Source: Climacteris rufus
Lineage: Eukaryota > Chordata > Aves > Passeriformes > Climacteridae
Direction: 5' to 3'
Assembly: GCA_013398175.1 (NCBI GenBank)
Contig: VZRZ01007319.1
Span: 744,001 to 808,000 of the forward strand
Length of the DNA stretch: 64,000 bases
In this document: piece after piece, positions 47,001 through 59,000 of the stretch
Layout: every line of letters begins with the position of its first letter
Numbering within the stretch: position 1 is the first letter of the stretch
Notes under the pieces: generated by a model
Seen by the model: only the letters and a program-made list of their open reading frames with translations
What the model was told of the DNA's origin: nothing
Databases searched by the model: none
Position numbers and translations under genes: made by a program

Positions 47001-50000
47001 CCTGGATCCTGAGGCTCAGGAAGACAACATTGAAGGAAATAGACTGCCCAGAGAGCCCCCCCGTTACACTTCAACTATTAGGCAGGTCACCACTTCTAGC
47101 ATCGAAAAGGAGGGTAGTTGTAGTAGGTGACTCCCTTCTGAGGGGAACAGAAGGTCTGATATGTCAGCTGCAGCATTTTGCAGGGAGGTCTGCTGCCTCC
47201 CTGGGGCCTGGGTACGGGATATTACCCGGAGACTCCCTGGGCTGATTTAGCCCTCTGATTACTATCCACTGATTACTATCTAGGTTGGCAGTGATGAGAG
47301 TGAGAGGAAGACCACTGGGGCACTTAAGAGGGACTTCAGGGCTTTGGGTCAGGTGGTTGATGGGGCAGGGGTACAGGTGGTATTCCACTCTGTCTCTTTA
47401 GAAGCAGGGATATATGATGATAGGAATAGGAGAACCCCCATCATTAATAAGTGGCTTGAGGGCTGAGGGCTGGTGCTGTCGGCAGAAGTTTGGGTTCTTT
47501 AATCATGGGACAACTTTTACGGCACCTGGCCTGTTGGAGCCAGATGGGCTCCATCTATCTAGCAAAGGTAAGAGGAGTTGAACCCATGAATTGGCAGGAT
47601 TGATTGGGAGGGCTTTAAACTAGGCTGGAAGAGGGAGAGGGATGCAACTAGGTTTCCCAGAAACGAGCCCAAGGGTGGTGAGATCAGCTGCCCAGCTGAA
47701 GTGCATGTACACTAATGCACGCAGCATGGTAACAAACAGGAGGAGCTGGAAGCCACAGTGCAGCATGAAAGCTGTGACATAGTTGCCATCACGGAAATGT
47801 GGTGGGATGACTTGCATGACTGGAGTGTTGCAATGGATGGCTACAGGCTCTTCAGATGAGAGAGGAGAGGGAGGAGGGCAGCTTTTGATGCTTTATATTA
47901 GGGCAGCTTTTGATGCTACGGAACTTGAGGATATCGATGATCAAGTTGAGTGCCTGTGGGTTAGAATCAAGGGGAAGGCCAGCAAGGCTGACATCCTGGT
48001 GGGAGTCTGTTATAGACCACTCAACCAGGATGATGAGATGGATAATTTATTTTATAAGCAGCTGGAAGGTGTCTCAGGATCACCAGTCCTGGTCCTCATA
48101 GGAGACTTTAACCTGCCTGGTATCTGCAGGGAATTCAGTGCAGCAGAAAAAAGGCAGTCTAGGAGGTTCTTAGAGTGTATGGAGGACAACCTTTTGTCAC
48201 AGCTGGTAAGTGAGCCTACCAGGGATGGGGCTCTGCTGGACCTGCTGTTTACAAACAGAGAAGGGCTGGTGGGAGATGTGGTGGTTGGAGGCTGGCTGGG
48301 GAATAGTGATCACAAGATCATAGAGTTTTCAGTGTTCGGCGAAACAAGGAGGGGCATCAATAAAACTTCCCAACTGGACTTTCTGGAGGGCTGACTTTGG
48401 CTTATTCAAGAGACTTAGAGAATTCCTTGGGAAGCAGCCCTTAAAAACACAGAAGTCCAGGAAGGATGGGCATGCCTCAAAATAAAAATATTGATGGCGC
48501 AGGAGCAAACGGCCCCTATGTGCCGGAAGATGAGTCGACAGGGAAAATGACTGGCCTGGTTGGGTATGGAGCTTCTAAAGGAAATAAGGAAAAAAAAGAG
48601 GATGTATCATCTTTGGAAGGCAGGTCAAGTATTCCCCAGAATTGTTTAAGGGAGTTGCTAGGAAGAAGAATTAGAGAGGCAAAAGCCCAGTTGGAATTCA
48701 AATTGGCCGTTTCCATGCAAGATGATAAAAAACATTTTTATAAATACGTTAATGGCAAAAAGAAGGACAAGGACATTTTTCTATTCTATATTGGATGCAG
48801 GAGGGAGTTTACTGACCAAAGATGAGGATAAGGCTGAGGTATTTAACACTTTCTTCAAGCCCGGTTTTCAACAGGATGACAGGTTGTCCACTGGACAACT
48901 GTCCTTCTGGGCTGGTGGACAGGGTCAGGGAGTTGAACAGGCCCCCTGTTATCCAGCTGGAAGTACTCAGAGACCTGCTGAGTCACCTAGATGTTCACAA
49001 ATCTATGGGACCTGATGGGATCCACCATAGAGTGATGATGGAGCTGGCAGATGAGCTTGCTCAGCCACTCTCCATCATTTATCATCAGTCCTGGCTCACC
49101 GGGGAGGTCCCAGATGACTGGAAGCTGGCCAATGTGACACCCATCCACAAGAAGGGCTGGAAGGAGGATCCAGGCAACTACAGGCCTGTCAGCCTGACCT
49201 TGGTACCTGGCAAGATAAAGGAACAGATCATCTTGGGTGCCGTTACACGGCACTTCTAGGGTGGCCGGGGAATCAGACCCAGCCAGCATGGGTTCATGAG
49301 GGCAGGTGACCAACCTGATCTCCTTTTATGATGAGGTGACCTGCCTAGTGGATGTGGGGAAGGCTGTGGATGTTGTCTGACTTCAGCAAGGCCTTTGACA
49401 CTGTCTCCCACAGCATTCTCCTGGAGAAGCTGGCAGCCCACGGCTTGGACAGGTTCACTCTTTGTTGGGTTAGGAACTGGCTGGTTGGCCAGGCCCAGAG
49501 AGTGGTGGTGAATGGTGCTGCCTCCAGCCGGCAGCCAGTCACCAGTGGTGTCCCCCAGGGATCCATGTTGGGGACAGTTTTGTTTAATATCTTCATTGAT
49601 GATTGGGATGAGGGGATTGAGTCTGCTATCAGTAAGTTTGCGGACAACACCAAGCTGGGGGCAAGTGTCAATCTGCTGGGAGATAGGAGGGCTTTGCAGA
49701 GGGACTTGGACAGGCTCAATAAACGAGCCAAGTCCAACAATAGGAAGTTTACCAAGTCCAAGTGCCGGGTTCTGCACTTGGGACGTAACAACTCCTTCCA
49801 ACGCTACAGGCTGGGGGCAGAGTGGTTGGCCAGTGTCCAGGCGGAAAGAGGTCTGGGCTGCTGGTTGATGGTCGATTGAACATGAGCCAGCAGTGTGCCC
49901 AGGTGGCCAGGAAGGCCAGTGGCATCCTGGCCTGTATTAGGAATTGTGTGGCCAGCAGGACCAGGGAAGTCATTCTTCCCCTGTACTCAGCACTGGTGAG

Positions 50001-53000
50001 GCCACACCTTGAGTGCTGTGTCCAGTTCTGGGCCCCTCAGTTTAGGAAGGATGTTGAGACGCTCAGACGCGTCCAGAGAAGGGCAACAAGGCTGGCAAGG
50101 GGCCTGGAACACAAGCCCTGTGAGGAACGACTGAGGGAGCTGGGGTTGTTTAGCCTGGAGTAAAGGAGGCATAGGGGAGACCTCATCACTCTCTACAACT
50201 GCCTGAAAAGAGGTTGTAGTCAAGTGAGGGTCAGTCTCTTCTCCCAGGCAGCAGCTGACAGAACAAGAGGACACAGTCTCAAGCTGTGCCAGGGGGATTT
50301 TAGGTTAGACGTCAGGAAGAAATTCTTTACTGATACAGTGATTGGGCACTGGAATTGTCTGCCCAGGGAGGTAGTGGAGTCACTGTCCCTCGATGTATTT
50401 AAAAAAAGATTGGACGTGGCACTCAGTGCCATGGTTTAGTTGATGAGGGGGTGTTAGGCTATGGGTTGGACTCGGTGATCTCAGAGGTCTCTTCCAACGT
50501 GGTTTATTCTGTGATTCTGTAATGAGAAAGTAGGCAGAACGTCTCAAGTTTCTATGCTAATTGCTTGGTTAGGAGTATAATTTATTCTACAGTCACTTTG
50601 GAGTTCATAAATGTCTCAAATTTCCTGTACTGTCTTTGGCAATATGATAAATTACAAGAATGTTGAAAAGTAGAGCATGTAAGTTCTTTACCTTCTTAAA
50701 TATTAATTATCCAAATAATTGAAAACAAAGCTGATACGGTTTTGCAGTTAAAATGCAGAACCACACCTGTGATGAGGCATTAAAAAAGATCTACTAGATT
50801 TGCAGCATAGAGCCTGACATCAGTCAGAAAGTGAATGTTGCAGCTGTCACTGGGTTAAAATAGAGAAATTGTCTACTCATAATGCTGGAATTCATAAAGT
50901 TTGGCAGGGAGAAAGCATAGCCCTTGATGAGAAGGGAGGAGGGAGGTTTGACACAGGATGCAGTCACACTTTGACTACTTCTGTAGCTTTTTGGATTTTA
51001 TAACTGATTTTCTGGTGATTTCCTTCTGCAAGCTAAACGTTTTCAATTTTTCCACTTAGTTTTCACTGGGTGCTGAGGCTGATGGGAGGTTTATAGTTCT
51101 GTAACTTTTTTCATCAGTAAATGCTGTGATAATTTGGGTGGGTGCAAGGATAAATTGATTGCTGCTTCCCTTTCAAAGCTGGATTCACAACATCCACCTC
51201 TCCAGAAACTTGCGACACCAAAGCTAATCCCCCTGACAAGGAGTCGGATCGCCTATTTTAAACCATCTCTGAAACCAGTTGCTAATTCCAGAAAAATTCA
51301 CCAAAGGGTAGATACAGAGCATCAAGTAAGTAAATTTTCATGTCCTAATTTGCCTGCTTCTTGCAAGCTAGGAATGTGTCTAACCAATTATTCTACTAAG
51401 GTGATCTTTCTTGCAGGAGTACCAATAGTATACTTGAGGTGAGCATTGAGACAGTGGGAACCATTCTGAAAGAGATACTTAGAGGTTTTATGGACATAAT
51501 TGTACCCACTGAGTGGCTGGTGCTTATTTTCAGAATGTGGTCATGTGCTGTTGGGCCAGGCTGTTCACAGTGAAAGAATATTTATTAAAAGACAGAAACA
51601 AACAATTTCTTTGCTTATGCTGCTGCACACAAAGCTGATGGAATGTGCTGATGTTGTGTAGAAAATGTTTCAGGTGAGCTGCAGGCTCCAAGTGAGATTT
51701 CTAACAATTACCAGTTCAGAGCTCTTTCTTAATTATCCATTCTGATCACTTTGGTGTAGATGGAGTTCCTGATAAACTGTCCTTAAAGCAGTATTGGTGT
51801 CTCTTTCAGAAGAAAGTCACCCATGGTTCCAGTGTCATTCTGAATGTAAAAATGACTAGGTATTAAATATATGAGCTGCAAATAAAGTGGATAGTCAGAG
51901 TAGTTAGGGAACAAGCTTAAACAGGTATATTCAGTGGTATAAATAAATTTTAAAAAACAGTACAAAATGTGTTTGATTGTCTTCTCTTTGTGTTTTGTTT
52001 ATAAATACATTCAGATAGATTTAAAAGAAATCAAACTTATTTTTCAGGACATGATAGAGGAGAGTTTTCCTGCAGAACAGCCTGTGAAATCACCTGAAAG
52101 GTATGATAAATCTATTCATTTAAAACACTTGAAAAAAGAGGGCCCTCTCCTTTCTCAGTGCAGTCTGCATGCTTGCCTTCTTTTGGAAGGGCAGTAACAG
52201 TTCTCAGTAAAAGGGAATAGAAAAAGTGAAAAAATATATTATGAGAGAATTTAACCATTTGTGCATCTTCATCTTCCTTAGGAGAGTAGCTGTTAGTTTC
52301 ATGTAATTGAATAATTGCTTGGAGTCTGAAGGTGTTGTACAGGAATTTATTTCTGAAAAACTCCATATAATGTGAAGGAGTATGTTCAATTTTTAGTTGT
52401 TTTTATTTTTTTAAGCAAAAAGCTGGAGGAAAGTTGTTTTCTAATGCTCCTTACATGACAAAGTCACTTGTCTGCTCTGAGTTTGCATGAATAACAGAAG
52501 CCCTTCAGAGTCATCTGAAGGCAAATGCCATCTTGCCTCTGAAACAAAACATTCCAAGAGAGTTAATAATTGTATTTCTTCTTGAGGAGATTGACTTGCA
52601 TTATGCTGCTCACCTGGTATAGAATTACATCAGATAATACTGATGGCTCTTCCTTCTGGGCAACTAATCTTTTGGGTAATGCTTGAATTAAGACAGTGTG
52701 TTCAAAAGATACCCTTTTTTTGAGGATTCATCCCTTTCAAAGAACACTACTAGGGAATCTGCTAATGTGTTGGCTCTGTGGTTATCTTCCAAACAATTCT
52801 TATGTTGCCTTGGGCATTCTTGGCTTGCAAGAAACCCCAAAGCCAACACTTTGTTTTACCATCTAGTAGGTTGACTTCAGAGGAACCACCTTTGCATCTT
52901 TGGTTTTGGCAGAGGTGCAAACAGATGTTAGGTGTTAATTGTGGGTTTTCAAACTGTTCTAAATTTTCTTTGGTACAACTGCTTTCTCTGTGTAAAAGGG

Positions 53001-56000
53001 ACATCCAGAAAACTGATGATACTGCTTTTTATTTGTTTCACAAGTTTTACTTCTGTGTTTCTACTTTTGACTTCAGAGTAGACAGCCCTTTTATTTTAAC
53101 TCTTCTATAAAGCCATGTGGTCCTGTGGCCAGTGGTCATGTTCTATACTAGGAAAACAAAACTGATGAGGGCCAGAGTCCCTTCATGCAGCTAACCTGCA
53201 GTGCTTTGGTACACCTCTCTCTGTTCAGCCTAACAAGGTTGTTTAGTTCTTAAACCTGTATCAGAATTGTAGATTAGACTGACTTGCTTGAAGACAACTG
53301 TCTTTGGCCCTTAGAAGCTGACAGGTGTTAACAGAAAAGAGGAATATGGGCTATCATAGGCATGCTATGATTGTCTGAATAAAGATGTATTTTGACATAA
53401 GATTTTATTTCAGAATTCAAACTGATTGTCAGTTTGGATTAGGGAAAAGTTTGAGCATATGGCTTTAAGGATCTGGCTTCCTCTCAGTGGTTACAGTGCT
53501 AAGCAGATGTTTGCAAGTATCTGAGAGGTTTAGACCTTCCTCAGCCCTCCAGAAACGTGACCTGGTGTCTTCCAGTGTCATCAAGTGTACTTCTGGAATG
53601 ACTGTTTGGCTGCGGGATAAGCTTGATATGGTAAATTTTTCAGGGATCTTTCATTGTAGTGCCATACTGATTTTTATTGTTGTTATTCTGTAGTTCACTT
53701 CTATTTTGGGATGTGGCATGGGTTTGGTTTGATTTGTTGTTGTTGTTGTTGTTGTGAGGGTTTTGTGGGGGTGGGGGTGCATTTGTTTGTTTTGAGGTTT
53801 TTCTTTTGTTTTTTCTTTTTCTTTCCCCTTCCCACTTGGATTAGGATGTCTTTCTGGTTTGGGTCTAGGCTTTTGTAATGAACAGAGAAATGCCTTTGTA
53901 TGCCTTACAAAAGGGATCTGTATTCATGTCTGAAAAGACTTCTGGAATGTTGGCACACCCAAACACCTCTGCTGCTTCTGCTGATGGCCTCAGGAAAGCC
54001 AGAGCTGCTTATGAAGCTTTTGTCATATTTTCTTGCCACACAAGCTTAAGCCTCTCTATTCCATAAGAGCTATTGGCAGCATTTCATGAGCGCACACACA
54101 CCCCCACCCCCTGACCATATATTTTTAGTTATTCTTTTACATCCCTTCAAAGATACATGCTCATCACAGAATCAGAGAACTGGCAGTCAAAATTTCCACT
54201 GTCTGGACTATTAAAAGCAAACATTAGAAAATAACAATCTAAATCAGTTCTTCTATTTCAGGCCTTTTGGCTTAGTCATCATTCTTTTATGGATGTTGTG
54301 GCTGTTTTTTTATGTATGTCCTTCTCATTGCTGCTCTTATTCAGCTTTTGCTGTTCAGAACACCAGCTATTTACCAGCATTTAGCAACCCATGGGATGTT
54401 TTTTTCTGATTCCATTTGGAAGGCAGCAGTTCTAGGATTATTAGTGTCTATAATAGCTTGAAACAATTAGTTGATAAGTTGATTTTTTCCTCCTTTTTCT
54501 CTCTTTTTATCCTCCTTCCTCAACCTGTGTGTTTTTATTCTGTGCCAGCAATTTGACCTACCCCAAACCTGAGACTCCTGCATCCAATGGTCTGTCTTCA
54601 GGAGGAAGAATGGATAGTGCCTGTGGCAAGATCAGAAGGGAAAGAGAACGATACTGTGCGTCAAGACCTGGACAAAAACAACAACTGGTAAGAGTCTCTC
54701 AGGTTAGTTGATCTTACTGAGATTGCTGAAATATCTGGCTTAGATAACTTCATTGCCTCTTAGTAATTTACAATAATGCCGGTTCAATTGCTGTGGGTTT
54801 CAGAGCAGGCTTCAGTTTTGTTATCTGTATAAGTGCCTCAGCTTTAGTTTTATATTTTTTAAATCTTTAGTTGTATTCTTTTGGATATGATTCATACTAT
54901 AAAGTTTCCTATTGGCAGTTGAAGAAATTTGGTAGAGGTTTGTAGAGTTTTAGAAAGGAATGATGTTTCAAACAAGTGCCAAGTTAAAAAAAAGCTTTTT
55001 TATTTTGTTATTTTATATTTAAGTCATGTAGAAAGGTATGGGCCAAGAGCCTGAAGCAGAAGACTTTTGCATGTCTGCTGATGATCATTGACAATTTTTG
55101 GCACTTAGTCAAACACATTGTAAGAGGGTTTTTTTCTTGTTTTAATGGGAAAACTCCATTTAATGAAATCGTGGTCGTTGGTGTCCCAAGGATTATTTTC
55201 CTGACTGTTATATAAGCTGCCTGCTACTGGATCTTAAATGTAGAAAGGTTAACTCAGTCTTCTGGCTGATCCAAAATAAAGAAGTAGGAAATACTGGAGA
55301 ATGTTTCTATAATAGAAATTATCTCAATATCAGAGATATATCAGAGATAGACTCTTCAGATCTCTATGATAAGTAATATAGGGTACATTAAATTTCTGTA
55401 GTAGCAATGTGCACCTTTGCTTAGTCACTTCTGAGAACATATTGGTACTACTGTGCAAGTTGTGAATAGATTGGCTATTCCCATTTAAACCCTGACTAAT
55501 TGTAATCTTGGTAATCAAAGGGTTTAAAAGACAAGGGTAAGACCAGCAGGTTTTAAGGTACATTGATTTTTGAACTTCAAATTTGCATCCTGATACACAA
55601 CACAGATTAGATTTACCAGAGTATGATCTTCTGTACTGCTCATCAGGCTTTCTTTTTCATGTTCTGTGCTTTGCTTTGTTTTGGGAGGTTTAATACTCAA
55701 AGGAACCCACATCTTTCTTTAAATATTATCTTTTTCTAAGTTTAGGTGACTTCAGAGACTTTGTCAGCTGTCCTACCTAATTTTGCAAGAGGAACTTTTT
55801 CTTACTTGGCACGAAGTTATAGTCTTAAAGAGATAAGGGGATCACAGAATCCCCGAATGGTTATGTCTCTCTAGATCTTTAATAACAAAAGTAGAAACCC
55901 CAAAAATAAATCTTATCTGTGCCCCTCTCCCTTCTGCAATGGTGGGGAGGTTAGGATTCTTTTTGAAAACTTGCTTTTTCTGTGGATCTCTCTGTTATAT

Positions 56001-59000
56001 TTAACTTTGTTAAGAAATTAAAGGTGGGACAGGGTAGGAAGATAGTATGTCTTGTGAAAGAGAAAAACTAAAATGTAGAACTTTTTTAAAAAAAGAGAAA
56101 AATTAAGATCTACAGCTTCTCTAAAGAAAGTGAGAAATTATAATTTGCAACTTCTTTAAGGAAAAATTAAAATTACTAACAATTAAATTTGCACCTAGGA
56201 GGTGGAGCAAGAAGAACTACCCGAAGTCCCCCTGCCCATCAGTACTGCGTCACTGCCGACGTTCAACTTCAGCTTTCCTGCCAGTAGTGCTGTCTCATCA
56301 TCACCAAGCACTGTTTCAAAAGCAGTGATGAACAAGGTAAATCTTGGCTGTATATTGGGAATACTTTAAAGGATGAGTACAGATCTGCCTTGCTGAATGT
56401 TAACTTTTTCTGTGGTGTTCATGGAGCTAACCAACATGAGTTCATAACCTGTTGAATAAAACAGGGTTATGTTCCAATTGGGATGTGGAGAGGGAGACAT
56501 ATTTTGATTTTTCTGTCCATCCTGTGCACTCACTTGCAAGCTTTTTCTTTTATTACAACTCATAGCTGTGGATCAGAAATACCAAACATCAGATTGCCCA
56601 ACTTCACTGCAGAATGTGTTAGATAGTGAATTCAGGTAGCTGCTATTGTTTCACCTGGATGCTTTTCTTCTTGATAAAAACCTTAATTCTTTTAAATATA
56701 CAGGTACAACCAGCAAGTAATGTTGGCAGTCCTATGTTTGTATTTTCATCTCCAATTGTGAAATCTACTGAGGTGGAAGTGCTACCTCCATTGTCTGTAA
56801 GTAAAATAAATCTCAATGTTTTCTCAAGGCTTTAGTAGAATATTGTGGAACAATAAAGCAGAATTGGCCCTGGTAAGGGGGGGAAAAAAAAAAATGTAGA
56901 TATCTGACTGGTAATTTTTCATCCAGCATCCACCAAAAGTTTGAAGACTGGATTTCAGATTATTATTTGTGTGTGAAACTTGATTAAAATTTCTTAGAAT
57001 CTAAAAAACTCTCTTCTTTTTCATAGCAGATGAAGTTTACATTTAGTGTTCCTGTTGCAAAGTCATCAGAGCTTTCTGGATCCACTGATACACCAGTGAC
57101 ATCCTTACTTAGTCCAGGTAACAGAAATTTTAGCATTTCAAATCTAAAGTATTCATTTTCTTTTTTTTTGTATGTAAAAAAAGTTAATGTGTGATTTCTA
57201 AGCACGTTACAAAATCCGGGCAAAGTGTGTTTTCAGTAACAGGCCTGCTTTTAATCAAATTGTAACTCTAAACTGTTGTAAACAAGGTAGAATTTTGAAG
57301 ATTCTCATATAAGAAGAATGAAACTTGCAAATTGTTGTTTCTAGCAAATGTGAATTTATTCTAAGTGGATTCCTTTGTAAAAGGTGGGTTTTGTTTTATT
57401 TCTAAAGGTAGCACCACTGTAAACAGCACCAGCAATAAGAAGGAAGAGGAAGAAGAATATGATGGGCTCTGCAAACCTGCTAAGTTCTTAAAGCAAGGAA
57501 GTGTGTTAGACATTCTAAAAAGCCCTGGTGAGATAATGAATTCTTTTTAAAAATATATTGCAGAGAATACACTTGCATACAGCTGCACTGATTTTTTTAA
57601 AAACCCACCACAACAGCAACAAAGAATACCCCAAAACCATTTGTCACAATTAAGGCAAGGTTAGCAATAAATAAAGATGTGGGAAAACATTACATTAAAT
57701 GCTGCATCTGTTAGGGTTGATGGCCCCTTCTGTTAGAAGTGGCTTTCATTGCTGAAAGGAAAACTGCAACCTCAGACCAGATGCATTGCTTCTCCTTTAC
57801 ATGTTAAGTTGTGATTCAAATCAAAGTGTAAGAAGAATTAGTCAAATAATCAGTATTTCGTTTTAAATAAATAAAATTTATGCAATTGGAAATGTTTGTA
57901 AAATGCTTTACAAACGTTCCTCTTCCACCTTTGCCATCTCCAGAAATTAAGAATGATAAAGATAACTTCTTTCCTAAAGGTATTTCAAAAGCTGCCTATC
58001 TTTTGGCCTTAAATGGTAACAGTTACTGTGGATTCAGATGTAAATTTTAAGTAGTAGTGGGCTTTAAAAAAAAATTTGGTTTTTAAGTCATTAGAGTTGT
58101 TTTCAACTGTTTAGGTAAGAATGTGTGCACAGATTATGGTTTTTGTTTTAGGAAAGAGGACTTTATTGAATTTGATCTTTTCCATAAGCCTTGAGTTGCA
58201 GCAGGACTTTTCATTAATGGTAGATCTATGTACTCCTTAAGAAGGCAGTGCCTGTTTATATTGGAAAGAGCTGAGAGAAAATACACCGTGTGTTTTGTGT
58301 AAGGAAAGACCTGTGGGTGAAGTGGCATTAGTTTTCTTCATCAGTTTAAGAGAAGCAGGTTCTAAATCCACACTGGTCAAAGATTCCACTTCTAATATGA
58401 AAAAAACAACCCCAAAGCAACAACAACATAATAAAAAAAAGAAACTCTTTATTTTAGCTGTACAATTAATTTGTGCTGATATTTAAGATGGGCCACTGTA
58501 GCATTTTCATTAGTGTTTCCATATTGGTGGTTCTTGTTTTCTAAAAAGTTTGCACCTTTAAAAAAAGAGTTGGCCTGTATCCAATGCACTTTGAACAAAG
58601 ATTATAGGTAAAAATTGTTTGCTTGTCTTAATTTTGATTACTTAATTATTACTCAGTATTTGTGGGGGAATACTGTGGGGTTGCTGCTCCAAGTACCAAC
58701 TTCTGTACAGCTACTAAAGTAAATATGAGTCATTTACTATGGCAGAAATAGCTTTAGAAATTCAATTCGATTGGGCATGGTGTCTTAAAATGAAACTGGA
58801 GTATTTCTAGTCTGTGACAGATCGTCAGCTTCCAGTACTGTGTGTTCACAGTTCTACCAGTGTAGTGGCAGATACAAATGAGATTTGTATCTAAAACTTT
58901 CTTGGAAATGAAGAGTTAAATCAAGCTTTAAATAGGTGTTCTGTTGTGTCCCAGCACAGCATATGAAATTTCATCCCTGTAGATAAGATTTCCATGGACT

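Larger units (their letters stand above)
46240..50520 (+). mobile_element. Near-full-length CR1 LINE in NUP153 intron 8, disrupted
   Basis: About 4.3 kb of CR1 in the same orientation as the host gene. It carries a 5' untranslated region with a duplicated unit, ORF1 (46,552-46,950 and on in another frame), an endonuclease-region remnant, reverse-transcriptase remnants and a complete 3' end (CTTCCAACG to ATTCTGTGATTCTGT). Several frameshifts and stops separate the coding pieces, so it is not an intact element. The RT palm motif reads FADN instead of FADD. Most CR1 copies are heavily 5'-truncated, so the length is notable. The left boundary is approximate. Confidence 0.93.

Noticed and set aside
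53878..54066. Open frame in NUP153 intron 10 as an extra exon
   Set aside because: No acceptor and donor of matching phase flank it, and the protein is already contiguous from exon 10 to exon 11.
54165..54190. ATCACAGAATCAGAGAA as a reverse CR1 tail
   Set aside because: Too short and followed by no further CR1 sequence.
55845..55870. ATCACAGAATCCCCGAATGG as a reverse CR1 tail
   Set aside because: It resembles the octamer tail, but the adjoining CR1 end signal is absent; it may be a decayed sliver.
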